A stretch of 64,000 nucleotides of DNA from positions 170,931-234,930 of the forward strand of contig JAUJMU010000004.1 in the NCBI GenBank assembly GCA_030446715.1, in the 5' to 3' direction. Of the stretch, positions 34,958 to 43,004 are shown one piece after another (the first letter of the stretch is position 1; the number at the start of each line of letters is the position of its first letter). The translations under genes and the position numbers were made by a program. Origin of the DNA: Cytophagales bacterium. GTDB lineage: Bacteria; Bacteroidota; Bacteroidia; Cytophagales; 172606-1. The notes under the pieces were generated by a model. It saw only the letters and a program-made list of their open reading frames with translations, had not been told where the DNA came from and did no database searches.

Positions 34958-35014
34958 CGGACTACCAGAAATTTGAAAACCGGACGATGCGGGTAGTCCG
35001 GTAAAGATATAAGT
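34958..35014 (-). promoter_or_regulatory. Candidate MocR promoter and operator
   Basis: CGGACTACC (34958-34966) and its complement GGTAGTCCG (34992-35000) flank a 25-bp centre just upstream of the ATG at 34954. Beyond them, read on the minus strand, TATCTTTA (35007-35014) is one base from TAnnTTTG. The inverted repeat would lie at or just after the transcription start, a place typical of autoregulation. Confidence 0.45.
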
Positions 35015-35107
35015 TTGCCGGAGAATAGTGGTAAGTCATAAGTGGTCAGTGGTTAGTGCAGGGCAGACAGTAGCAGTACGCAGGGGCAGTTGGCTGACGA
35101 TGCCAGT

Positions 35108-35182
35108 AGAGACGCAATGCATTGCGTCTCTTATGCGTGGCGTTTTCACAATTACGCGGGACAGACGCAATGCATTGCGTCT
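35108..35182. repeat. Two copies of the GAGACGCAATG palindrome
   Basis: Perfect palindromes built on GAGACGCAATG joined to its complement: 24 bp at 35108-35131 and 20 bp at 35163-35182. They lie between MocR and the GNAT gene. A third, 28-bp copy is at 39201-39228. Confidence 0.85.
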
Positions 35183-35196
35183 CTACAAACACACCT

Positions 35197-35598
35197 ATGA
35201 CAAACATCATTTACCGGACCGATGCCCCCGTTACCGCAGCTCAGGTCACTGAGGTTTTCCGCAGCTCCGGCATTAACCGGCCGGTGGACGATCCGGAACG
35301 GATCAGTCAGAAGCTCCGGCACGGCAACCTGACGGTCACTGCCTGGCACGGCGACCAGTTGGTTGGCTTTGCCCGTTCCCTTACCGATTTTTGTTTTTGT
35401 TGCTATCTTTCTGACCTTGCGGTAAGACGCGAATATCAGCACCAGGGCATCGGCAAGAGGCTGATTGATCTGACCAAAGAAAAAGCAGGAGAAAAGACGA
35501 CGCTGTTGCTGCTGGCGGCACCGGCCGCCAAAGACTACTACCCGAAAATCGGGCTTGAAAGACACAGCGATTGCTTCGTGATCCGGAGAACAGAATAG
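35197..35598 (+). CDS. GNAT family N-acetyltransferase
   Basis: A 133-residue acetyltransferase that transfers acetyl from acetyl-CoA to an unknown amine. The fold is visible as VTAWHGDQLVGFARSL, then CYLSDLAVRREYQHQGIGKRLI with the acetyl-CoA-binding Q/R-x2-G-x-G/A loop (about 86-91), and a C-terminal TTLLLLAAPAAKDYYPKIG. ATG 35197 is used because the longer frame upstream runs through the palindromic repeat. Divergent from the MocR regulator, which suggests possible control by it. Confidence 0.85.
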   Translation: MTNIIYRTDAPVTAAQVTEVFRSSGINRPVDDPERISQKLRHGNLTVTAWHGDQLVGFARSLTDFCFCCYLSDLAVRREYQHQGIGKRLIDLTKEKAGEKTTLLLLAAPAAKDYYPKIGLERHSDCFVIRRTE

Positions 35599-35623
35599 TT
35601 ATCAGCGGGTTAGAAGTTAGCTG

Positions 35624-35740
35624 TATGGACAATTAAGGGTATGGCTGTATGGCTGAATGGTTATATGGTCATATGGCTGCTGAACCAACCAGGGGCTATA
35701 TAACCATACAGCCATTGGGATATAACCTTATTTGTCAGTA
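35624..35740. repeat. Small element bounded by imperfect inverted repeats, copy B
   Basis: The right end (35722-35740) is identical over 19 bases to the right end of the element at 5367-5478. The left end (35624-35642) matches its reverse complement in about 15 of 19 bases. The interior differs from copy A and carries its own inverted GGCTGTATGG...CCATACAGCC. It lies 33 bp before the next gene. Confidence 0.5.
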
Positions 35741-35773
35741 TGCCCAACTCCTAACTCTTAACCCCAAACCCCC

Positions 35774-37174
35774 ATGATAGAAACAAACACTTCCACCCTG
35801 ATTCTGGAAGCCCTGACCCGGGAAATTGAACGGGTACATTCGGGGGAAGCCCCTGCTGCGGTTGGTAAATCCGTCAGGGCCGCTGATGTGCGGGCCCACC
35901 TGAGCCGCTACGACTTTGCCGGTCCGGTGCCACTGCCCGACCTGTTCGCGGATGTGACCCGGATGATGCGGGAGTGGAACCTGCAGATGAACCACCCCCG
36001 GTACATGGGTCTTTTCAACCCGAATACCACCCTTGCTTCGGTCATTGCCGATGCCCTGGTGGCCCTGTACAATCCGCAACTGGCAGCGTGGTCACACGCA
36101 CCGGCCGCCAACGAGATGGAGCGGCACGTACTGGAATTTGTGGGCCGGAAATTAGGCCTGCCGGAGGAGAACTTTGCCGCCCATTTTACCAGCGGCGGTT
36201 CGGATGCCAACCTGACAGCAGCCCTTGTGGCGCTTGCAAAGCAGTTTCCGGCTTACCTCCGGAAGGGGCTGGTGAACCTCGGCACGCAACCGGTGATGTA
36301 CGTGTCGGCTTATGCCCATAATTCTTTCGATAAAATCGTAAAACACCTTGGCCTGGGCACCGATGCCCTCCGCGTAATTCCGGCAAATGAAAATCTGCAA
36401 CTGGACGCTGCCGCCCTCAGAAAGCAGATTGATCTTGACCGGCAAAAGGGCTGCACACCTTTTATGGTGGTGGGCACGGCCGGTACCACGTCCGCGGGCA
36501 TCGTTGATCCCCTGCCCGAACTGGCGGACCTCTGCCGGGAATCGGATTGCTGGTTTCACGTAGACGCCGCATGGGGCGGTGCCATTGTGCTTTCGGAAAA
36601 GTGGAAAGGTCTGGTACGGGGCATTGAGCAGGCCGACTCTGTGACCATTGATGCGCACAAATGGTTTTTCGTGCCGTTCGGGGCCGGCATGTTCTTCTGC
36701 CGCCACAAAGACGTCGCCGAAAACACGTTCAGCGTACGGGCCGATTACATGCCCAAACCGCAGGACGACACTTACGACCCCTACCACACGTCGCTGCAGT
36801 GGACCCGTCGGTTTATGGGCCTGAAATTGTTTATGACGCTGGCCGAAAAAGGTGAAGGAGGCTTCAGCCGGCTGCTGGACGACCAGATGGAACTGGGAGC
36901 CTATTTCCGGGAGCAGCTCACCCGCCATGGCTGGAAACTGGTAAACCCCACGCAACTGCCCGTGTTCTGCTTTACGCACCCGCTGATCGAAGGTGGGGCA
37001 GTCTCCACCGACCAGATTCTGAAAACACTATACGCCGACGGCAACCTCTGGATTTCGGCGGTTACCCTGAAAAACGGCCATAAAGCTTTCCGGGCCTGCC
37101 TTACCAATTACAACACCGACCGCGAAGACCTGGACTTTATCCTTGCTGAGTTAAACAGGATTATTGGCCAGTGA
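35774..37174 (+). CDS. PLP-dependent group II decarboxylase family protein
   Basis: A 466-residue fold-type I PLP enzyme of the aromatic/acidic amino-acid decarboxylase (DDC) group. Features: MNHPRYMGLFNP near residue 73, FTSGGSDANLTAAL (PLP phosphate region), WFHVDAAWGG (the Asp that pairs with the pyridine nitrogen), and TIDAHKWFFVPFG with the PLP lysine. The substrate cannot be chosen from sequence; glutamate, tyrosine, 2,4-diaminobutyrate and others occur in this family. The following cupin and PaiB genes lie close by on the same strand. Possible target of the nearby MocR. Confidence 0.9.
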   Translation: MIETNTSTLILEALTREIERVHSGEAPAAVGKSVRAADVRAHLSRYDFAGPVPLPDLFADVTRMMREWNLQMNHPRYMGLFNPNTTLASVIADALVALYNPQLAAWSHAPAANEMERHVLEFVGRKLGLPEENFAAHFTSGGSDANLTAALVALAKQFPAYLRKGLVNLGTQPVMYVSAYAHNSFDKIVKHLGLGTDALRVIPANENLQLDAAALRKQIDLDRQKGCTPFMVVGTAGTTSAGIVDPLPELADLCRESDCWFHVDAAWGGAIVLSEKWKGLVRGIEQADSVTIDAHKWFFVPFGAGMFFCRHKDVAENTFSVRADYMPKPQDDTYDPYHTSLQWTRRFMGLKLFMTLAEKGEGGFSRLLDDQMELGAYFREQLTRHGWKLVNPTQLPVFCFTHPLIEGGAVSTDQILKTLYADGNLWISAVTLKNGHKAFRACLTNYNTDREDLDFILAELNRIIGQ

Positions 37175-37206
37175 GGATAACTGACCCCGATGAATCTGAC
37201 CGGACT

Positions 37207-37542
37207 ATGAAAGAAAAAGAATTTTCTATAGAGAAAGCCCGTGAGTTACTCAAAGAAAGCGCAGGTGTGTTTACCAAAGTCTTTCAGCACGGAAGCTTGG
37301 TGGCTGAATTTTACAAGCCGGAAAAAATTGATTACCAGAAGCCGCATGACCGGGACGAAATTTATGTAGTGGCTTCCGGTAGTGGAACATTTACCCATGA
37401 AGGCAAACTCTGGCAGTTTAAAGCGGGAGATTTCCTTTTTGTGCCCGCCGGCGCAGAACGCCGGTTTGAAAACTTTACCGATGATTTTTCGACATGGGTT
37501 TTCTTTTACGGACCAGTCGGAGGCGAAAAAGAAATTGTATAA
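37207..37542 (+). CDS. Cupin domain protein
   Basis: A 111-residue single-domain cupin. Motif 1 is seen as PHDRDEIYVVASGSGTF (His, Glu) and motif 2 as GDFLFVPAGAERRFENF (Pro, His replaced by Glu/Arg at one ligand place), so metal binding may be weakened. ATG 37207 lies 32 bp after the decarboxylase stop, making co-transcription likely; a GTG at 37171 would overlap that stop but gives an unusual N-terminus. Such cupins can be sensors, isomerases or dioxygenase relatives. Confidence 0.8.
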   Translation: MKEKEFSIEKARELLKESAGVFTKVFQHGSLVAEFYKPEKIDYQKPHDRDEIYVVASGSGTFTHEGKLWQFKAGDFLFVPAGAERRFENFTDDFSTWVFFYGPVGGEKEIV

Positions 37543-37560
37543 AGAATCAGATCCCAGATT

Positions 37561-38187
37561 ATGTATATCAATCCCTACAACCTCCAGAAAGACGAAGCTA
37601 AAATTCTGGAGTTCGTCCGGCTACACCCCTTTGGCCTGCTGGTCACGGCGCAGGAGAACGTGCCGGTTGCCACGCACCTGCCCTTCCTGCTCGTAGAAAG
37701 AGACGGCAAAGCTTTTCTGCGTACCCACCTCTCCCGGGCAAACAAGCAGTGGAAGCACCTGGGCGGCCAAACCGACGTGCTGGTCATATTCGGCGGGCCC
37801 CACGCCTACATTTCGCCGCGCTGGTACGATCACGTCAACGTGCCCACCATGAATTACGTAGCCATACACGCCTACGGTAAACCCCGGCTGGTGGAAGATC
37901 CCGCCGAAGTGTACCAGTTGCTGAAAAGCCAGATTGAGCAATACGAAGCGAAACCGGACGAGTACAACATCACGACCTTGCCGGAGCAATTCTTGGAAGC
38001 TGAAATGCGCGGACTGGTGGCTGTTGAACTGGAAGTGGACCGCTGGCAGGGAAACTTTAAATTAAGCCAGAACCGCGACGAGAAAAACTACCGGAACATT
38101 GTCGCTCAGCTCGGCGACACCGGCAATGATACGGGCATCGTGGAGGCCATGAAGCGGGTTTACGAAGAGGGAGGCTATAAAAAGTAG
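37561..38187 (+). CDS. PaiB-like FMN-binding regulator
   Basis: A 208-residue protein of the PaiB family: MYINPYNLQKDEAKILEFVR at the start, PLGLLVT-like PFGLLVTAQENVPVATHLPF, the flavin-pocket AHLSRANxxW-like HLSRANKQWKHL, and GGPHAYISPRWY. In Bacillus PaiB works with the acetyltransferase PaiA in sporulation and protease control; elsewhere the family is annotated as FMN-binding split-barrel regulators. It follows the cupin by 18 bp. Oddly, the family is often near MocR and GNAT genes, as here. Confidence 0.88.
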   Translation: MYINPYNLQKDEAKILEFVRLHPFGLLVTAQENVPVATHLPFLLVERDGKAFLRTHLSRANKQWKHLGGQTDVLVIFGGPHAYISPRWYDHVNVPTMNYVAIHAYGKPRLVEDPAEVYQLLKSQIEQYEAKPDEYNITTLPEQFLEAEMRGLVAVELEVDRWQGNFKLSQNRDEKNYRNIVAQLGDTGNDTGIVEAMKRVYEEGGYKK

Positions 38188-38216
38188 ATATCAATGGACC
38201 AGTTTCCTGTACCGTC

Positions 38217-38702
38217 ATGAACCATCACCAGATTCTGAATGAACTGAAACAGCTGGTGGCAGAAGTGCCGCACCTGATCAGCACGCATCCAACTGACGTG
38301 CTGAACCATAAGCCCAGCCCCTCCGGGTGGTCTCCCAAAGAAATTCTGGGTCACCTGGCCGATTCAGCCCTGCACAACTGGCAGCGGTTTGCCAAAGCTC
38401 AGTATGCCTCCCAACCTTTTGTATTTGAGCCTTACAACCAGGATCAGTTGGTAGTGGTGAACCGGTACCAGCAACAGACGGCAGCAGAAATTTTATCGTT
38501 GTGGGTTGCCCTCAACCATCAGATTCTCTATGTTATCAGCCATATGCCCGAAGAAAAGCTACAGTACCTCACGGTTAACGCCTGCTCCGGCCAGCAAAAC
38601 ACCCTCCACTGGCTGATGGAAGACTACCTTACCCACCTGAAACATCATTTGCAGCAAATTTTTCCAAACACCCCAGATGCCATCCATGCAAACAACCACT
38701 GA
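38217..38702 (+). CDS. DinB-family protein
   Basis: A 161-residue four-helix-bundle protein of the DinB/YfiT superfamily: HQILNELKQLVAEVPHLIS, SPSGWSPKEILGHLADSALHNW (metal His in the second helix), and a closing TLHWLMEDYLTHLKHHL with His-x3-His. These proteins bind a metal through three His and often carry thiol-transferase activity. The 3' end overlaps the start of the next DinB-type gene by 17 bases, so the pair are translationally coupled. Confidence 0.83.
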   Translation: MNHHQILNELKQLVAEVPHLISTHPTDVLNHKPSPSGWSPKEILGHLADSALHNWQRFAKAQYASQPFVFEPYNQDQLVVVNRYQQQTAAEILSLWVALNHQILYVISHMPEEKLQYLTVNACSGQQNTLHWLMEDYLTHLKHHLQQIFPNTPDAIHANNH

Positions 38703-39204
38703 CCTCCGCTACCCCATCGGCAAATTTAACCGCCAGGAACCCATCACTCCCGAACGCCGCGAAGCGTTAATCCGGATACTTGAAGAAGCCCCGGCCAGCT
38801 ACCGTCAGGCCGTACAGGGGCTTTCTCCCGAGCAATTGGAAACGCCCTACCGCCCCGGTGGCTGGACTGTCCGGCAGGTGGTGCACCACGTGGCTGACAG
38901 CCACATGAACGCCTACATCCGCCTTAAACTTGCTCTCACGGAAGACCAGCCAACCATCAAACCCTACGAGGAAGACAAATGGGCCGAGTTAGGCGACACG
39001 TTCAGTACACCAGTGGAAGTATCGCTGATGCTGCTGGAGAATCTGCATATCCGCATGGTAAACCTGCTCCGGTCCCTGTCAGAAAGTGACTGGCAGCGTA
39101 CTTACCTCCACCCGCAGTCGGGCGAAACGGGCCTGCAAACAGTTCTGGGCCTGTACGCCTGGCACAGCCAGCATCACCTGGCGCATATAAAAACCGTCAT
39201 GTAG
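38686..39204 (+). CDS. YfiT/BstA-like metal-dependent DinB-fold protein
   Basis: A 172-residue member of the YfiT group (putative bacillithiol transferase in Firmicutes). It starts RYPIGKFNRQEPITPERREA, a family hallmark, and has GGWTVRQVVHHVADSHMNAY with metal ligand His, and LYAWHSQHHLAHI with two further His. In Bacteroidota this protein may use a different low-molecular-weight thiol or substrate. ATG 38686 is preferred over ATG 38677. The palindrome at 39201-39228 overlaps its stop codon, which may affect the 3' end. Confidence 0.87.
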   Translation: MQTTTDLRYPIGKFNRQEPITPERREALIRILEEAPASYRQAVQGLSPEQLETPYRPGGWTVRQVVHHVADSHMNAYIRLKLALTEDQPTIKPYEEDKWAELGDTFSTPVEVSLMLLENLHIRMVNLLRSLSESDWQRTYLHPQSGETGLQTVLGLYAWHSQHHLAHIKTVM

Positions 39205-39228
39205 AGACGCAATGCATTGCGTCTCTAC
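39201..39228. repeat. GAGACGCAATG palindrome, third copy
   Basis: A perfect 28-bp palindrome with half-site GTAGAGACGCAATG. It begins at the last codon of the YfiT-like gene, so the stop TAG is part of the repeat. Copies of the same core lie at 35108-35131 and 35163-35182. Confidence 0.9.
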
Positions 39229-39305
39229 CGGTCGTTCCCGCAGGAAATGCAGCCACCACATCCTCATCTTTACCTGAAAAAACAGGGCCCGGACATGAAA
39301 ATTCT

Positions 39306-40108
39306 GGTAGTGGTTAAGTAGAGGCTGATTTTAGAAATTGGTAACTTAGGAAGAAAGGTTTAAAAAGCATATGATTCAGATTACCAAGGCATGTCCTCAT
39401 TGCGGTAGTATTGACTTAGTGAGCAACGGCCATAATAAGAAAAACGGTAAGCAAAAGTATTACTGTAATGGCTGTGACAGATACGGCACTTTGGATGCAG
39501 CTCCCCGCTATAGTGAAGAGCGCAAAGAAGAGATTCTGAAAGCCTATTTTGAAAGACCCAGTATGCGGGGTATTGAACGCGTTTTGGCGTAGCCCGGCAA
39601 ACGGTCTCTGCCTGGCTCAGGCAGCAAGGCGAAAAGCATCCGGATCTGGAGGCTACCTTGGGTGATGTGCCTACTGAGCAGGGGATGTGCTCGAGTATGA
39701 CGAATTGCAGCACTTTGTCAAAAAAAAGCCAAAAGCGCTGGCTCTGGACGGTAATCAGCCGGAAAACACGTAAAATCATTGCTTTCTTTATTGGGGACCA
39801 TAGTATGGAGAGTTGTAAGATACTTTGGCAAAGAATTCCCGAAAGATTACGCTGCCAGACCAGCTTTTCCGATTTCTGGGAAGCATACAATTTTATCTAT
39901 CAGCAGACCGGGCAGCATCAGAAAGTAGGCAAAGAATCCGGTCAAACTAACCACATGGAACGCTGGAACAATACCATCCGTCAGTGGATGGGTAGACTTA
40001 CCCGAAAGACGCTTTCTTTTCTAAATCTGACTTTTACAATGAACTCGTCATCCGCCTTTTCATTGTCCGCTACAACCTCAGTAAATCAGTCTCTACTTAA
40101 CCACTACC
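39306..40108 (+). mobile_element. IS1-family insertion sequence, 803 bp
   Basis: The ends 39306-39327 and 40087-40108 are inverted repeats matching in 21 of 22 bases, starting GGTAGTGGTTAAGTAGAG. A perfect 8-bp direct repeat AAAATTCT flanks the element (39298-39305 and 40109-40116), the target size usual for IS1. Length fits IS1 (about 0.77 kb). The insert is inside a GNAT gene. The transposase is broken by several frameshifts, so the copy is probably inactive, although an intact copy elsewhere could mobilise it. Confidence 0.92.
39371..40100 (+). pseudogene. Degenerate IS1-type transposase (InsA/InsB)
   Basis: InsA-like start: CPHCGSIDLVSNGHNKKNGK and YYCNGC zinc-finger, stop at 39592. Coding similarity then shifts frame: FGVARQTVSAWLRQQGEKHP (about 39588 on), then DVLEYDELQHFVKKK (39684 on) with the first catalytic Asp region, then RWLWTVISRKTRKIIAFFIGD and NHMERWNNTIRQWMGRLTRKT after a run of eight A at 39719-39727, and finally SKSDFYNELVIRLFIVRYNL to TAA 40098-40100. 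IS1 uses one programmed shift in an A-rich site; here four changes of frame are needed, so decay is likely even if the A-run is functional. Confidence 0.85.
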
Positions 40109-40694
40109 AAAATTCTTAAAGCAACTCCCTCTCATCTGGACCAGCTCGTCCCGCTTTTCGACGCTTACCGCATCTTTTACGGGTTGCCCTCCGATCCGGA
40201 AGCTGCCGGCAAGTTTCTGCGGGAAAGAATCAGCAAAGGCGACTCTGTGATTTATCTTGCTATGGACGATGAGCAGAGTCAGGCGCTGGGTTTTGCGCAA
40301 CTGTACCCGATGTTTTCTTCACTGTCCATGCAACGGCTCTGGATACTGAATGACCTGTTTGTGCAGCCCCATGCCCGGAAACGGGGCGTGGCCACCGGCC
40401 TGATTGATCAAAGCCGCCAACTGGCCCGCGAAACCGGCGCCAAAGGGCTGCAACTCGAAACCGCTACGGACAATTTTACCGCGCAACGGCTGTACGAACA
40501 GACCGGCTTCACCCGGGTCAGCAGCGTATTCTACTACCTGCCAACCAGAAGAAAACAGGAGACAGAAGAAAGGGAAAATGAAGACCGGAAGAATGTCCCG
40601 GATTTACCGTCTCCTTTTACCCGGTTTCCGGCCTCCGTTCCCGGTGTCTCCTGTCTAATTCCTATTTTTGCCGGGCAAACCACCTCCACCGCCC

Positions 40695-42143
40695 ATGAAC
40701 CTTGCCCAGCCGCTGCAGGAAAATCCGCTTTTTGAACTCGTTGCCCGGAGTGCCGCCCAGCAGAATGTTGAAGCCTACGTGGTCGGCGGGTTTGTCCGGG
40801 ACCTGCTCATGAAACGGTCCTGCAAGGATATCGACGTAGTTTGCGTGGGCAGCGGCATTGATCTTGCCCAAAAAGTAGCCAGCAACAGCGGGCAGCAGGC
40901 CGAGGTATCTGTATTTCGTAATTTCGGCACGGCCATGCTGCGCCTCGGTGAGTGGGAACTGGAATTTGTGGGAGCCCGCCGGGAATCTTACCAGCGGGAC
41001 TCGCGCAAGCCCATCGTGGAGGACGGCACCCTGGAGGACGATCAGAACCGCCGCGACTTTACCATCAATGCGCTGGCTATCAGCCTGCAAACCCGAAACT
41101 TCGGCGAACTGATTGACCCGTTCAACGGCGTAAAGGACATGGAGCGGAAAATCATCCGGACGCCGCTCGACCCCGAAATCACTTTTTCCGACGATCCGCT
41201 GCGCATGATGCGGGCTGTCCGGTTTGCTTCCCAACTGAATTTTGACATTGAGGCCGACACGTTTGACGCCATCCGGCGGATGAAGGACCGCATCGAGATC
41301 GTTTCGCGGGAACGCATCACCGACGAACTGAACAAGATCATCCTCTCCCCTACTCCCTCCTACGGCTTCAAGCTGCTCTACCACGCCGGGCTGCTGCAGA
41401 TCATTCTGCCCGAACTGGTTGCCCTGCAGGGCGTCGAAACGCTGGAAGGCAAAGGCCATAAGGATAATTTTTACCACACCCTGCAGGTGCTGGACAACCT
41501 GTCGCGCAACACCAACGACCTGTGGACCCGCTGGGCGGCTATTCTGCACGACATTGCCAAGCCTGCCACCAAACGGTTCGATAAGCGCGTAGGGTGGACT
41601 TTCCACGGGCACGAAGACCTCGGCGGCCGGATGGTGCCCGGTATTTTCCGGAAAATGAAGCTGCCGATGAACGAGAAGATGAAATTCGTGCAGAAACTCG
41701 TGCGGCTGCACCTGCGGCCCATTGCCCTGGTAAAGGAACAGGTAACAGACTCAGCCCTGCGTCGTTTGCTCTTCGAATCTGGCGAAGACCTCGAAGCCCT
41801 GCTCATGCTCTGCCGCGCCGACATTACCTCCAGGAACTACGAGAAAGTAAAGAAGCACCTGTCGAACTTTGACCGGGTAGAACGCAAGCTGCACGAACTG
41901 GAAGAACGGGACAAAATGCGCAACTTCCAGCCCGTGATTACGGGAGAGGTGATTATGGAAACGTTTGGTCTGCCGCCGGGCAGGGAAGTAGGCGCCCTGA
42001 AAACGGAAATCCGGGAGGCGATTCTCGACGGCAAGGTACGGAACGAATTTCCCGAGGCGTACGCGTACCTGCTCCGGCAAGGCGAGGGGATAGGCCTGAA
42101 ACCCGTTAAAATCCTCACGCAGGCTCCGGTGAAAGCAGAATGA
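40695..42143 (+). CDS. cca: CCA tRNA nucleotidyltransferase / poly(A) polymerase family
   Basis: Adds or repairs the 3' CCA of tRNA. The 482-residue protein has the class II nucleotidyltransferase head (AYVVGGFVRDLLM, CKDIDVV with the catalytic Asp pair; RRDFTINALA; DPLRMMRAVRFASQL), an HD domain (about 265-380: NFYHTLQVLDNL, AAILHDIAKP, FHGHEDLG) and a C-terminal helical part. The head plus HD combination fits bacterial CCA-adding enzymes with phosphohydrolase activity. ATG 40695 is chosen over 40668, which lies in spacer. Its promoter must sit inside the broken GNAT gene just upstream. Confidence 0.93.
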   Translation: MNLAQPLQENPLFELVARSAAQQNVEAYVVGGFVRDLLMKRSCKDIDVVCVGSGIDLAQKVASNSGQQAEVSVFRNFGTAMLRLGEWELEFVGARRESYQRDSRKPIVEDGTLEDDQNRRDFTINALAISLQTRNFGELIDPFNGVKDMERKIIRTPLDPEITFSDDPLRMMRAVRFASQLNFDIEADTFDAIRRMKDRIEIVSRERITDELNKIILSPTPSYGFKLLYHAGLLQIILPELVALQGVETLEGKGHKDNFYHTLQVLDNLSRNTNDLWTRWAAILHDIAKPATKRFDKRVGWTFHGHEDLGGRMVPGIFRKMKLPMNEKMKFVQKLVRLHLRPIALVKEQVTDSALRRLLFESGEDLEALLMLCRADITSRNYEKVKKHLSNFDRVERKLHELEERDKMRNFQPVITGEVIMETFGLPPGREVGALKTEIREAILDGKVRNEFPEAYAYLLRQGEGIGLKPVKILTQAPVKAE

Positions 42144-42212
42144 GCAACTTTCCCGCCGTCCCCCCGTACAGTTCAACTTAACTGCTGCCTGTTTTAAATA
42201 ACTGTCTTCCAA

Positions 42213-42428
42213 ATGGATATAGACCTGAAAAAAATATTTGGATCCGTACTCACCATTCTGGGGACCGTAGTGGTGCTGTATGCCTGTGCCGCCTTTCTTT
42301 CCGACGGACGCACCCTGCTGGGCTTTTCGGTCAGCAAAACCGAATCCATCGTACCCTTTATCGTGGGACTCGTATTCTTCATGTCCGGCGTAAGCCTGAT
42401 CCGCCAGATCAATGACCGGACCTACTAG
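42213..42428 (+). CDS. Small two-helix membrane protein
   Basis: A 71-residue protein with helix 1 (VLTILGTVVVLYACAAFL) and helix 2 (VPFIVGLVFFMSGVSLI), a conserved-looking loop TLLGFSVSKTES, and polar ends. It resembles a small hypothetical membrane protein widespread in Bacteroidota. 70 bp after cca on the same strand; function unknown. Confidence 0.75.
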   Translation: MDIDLKKIFGSVLTILGTVVVLYACAAFLSDGRTLLGFSVSKTESIVPFIVGLVFFMSGVSLIRQINDRTY

Positions 42429-42575
42429 GGAAATGCTGAATTTTGAATGATGGATTATAAAATGATGGATTATAAATGACTGGTATGTGAAACAGAACTG
42501 TGCAACAATGTCCGATTCAGTCCCGGATCAATAATTCAAAATTCATAATCCAAAATTTATAATTCTTCTTTCCCC

Positions 42576-43004
42576 ATGCACCCGCTGATTCCCCTGCTGC
42601 TGGCCGCGCTTTTTCTGGGCCTGTATAATTTTTGCATCAAGCTGTCGGCCGGGCACATCCACGAGATTGCGGGGGCGGTTATTCTGCAGGTAGTTGCTTT
42701 TATGGTAGGTGGCGCGGCACTGATCTGGCTGAAATGGAAAGGCACTCCCCTGGAAATTTCTCCCAGGGGAATCGCTTTTGCCATTTTTGCCGGTATAGCG
42801 GTTGGCCTTGCGGAAATCACCGCATTTTATGCTTTCTCGCGGGGCGTAAGTGCCTCGGCGGGTATCCCGGTCATGGTGGGCGGCACAGTGCTGGTGGGCG
42901 TTTTGCTGGGCCTGCTGGTGCTGCGCGAACAGATTACCCTTCTGCAGGGTTTGGGCGTAGTATTATTGATTGCCGGGATTGCTCTCGTGGCCCGGACCGG
43001 ATAG
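42576..43004 (+). CDS. Half-size EamA-family transporter
   Basis: A 142-residue inner-membrane protein with five hydrophobic segments and one EamA (DMT) unit, ending in the hallmark last helix (VLREQITLLQGLGVVLLIAGIALV). Usual EamA transporters have two units and ten helices; half-size members probably work as dimers. The substrate is unknown. Its 3' end overlaps the end of the opposing DUF937 gene by 42 bases. Confidence 0.82.
   Translation: MHPLIPLLLAALFLGLYNFCIKLSAGHIHEIAGAVILQVVAFMVGGAALIWLKWKGTPLEISPRGIAFAIFAGIAVGLAEITAFYAFSRGVSASAGIPVMVGGTVLVGVLLGLLVLREQITLLQGLGVVLLIAGIALVARTG

Larger units (their letters stand above)
39295..40735 (+). pseudogene. GNAT acetyltransferase interrupted by IS1-family element
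   Basis: ATG 39295 followed by AAAATTCT is cut by the insertion; the reading resumes after the copied AAAATTCT at 40109-40116 as KATPSHLDQLVPLFDAYRIFYG and carries a GNAT domain (ILNDLFVQPHARKRGVATGL with the acetyl-CoA loop, then GAKGLQLETATDNFTAQRLYEQTGF). Removing the element and one duplicate restores ATG AAA ATT CTT AAA GCA in frame, a typical GNAT start. The frame now runs past the usual end (YYLPTRRK) into low-complexity sequence and over the cca start, so the stop may also be lost. Truncated expression from an internal start is possible but unlikely. Confidence 0.88.

Noticed and set aside
36152-36979. 275-codon minus-strand frame
   Set aside because: Antisense to the PLP decarboxylase, which carries its catalytic motifs on the plus strand.
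35108-39228. Possible CRISPR-like repeats (GAGACGCAATG palindromes)
   Set aside because: Only three copies, irregular spacing up to 4 kb, no spacers of even length and no cas genes.
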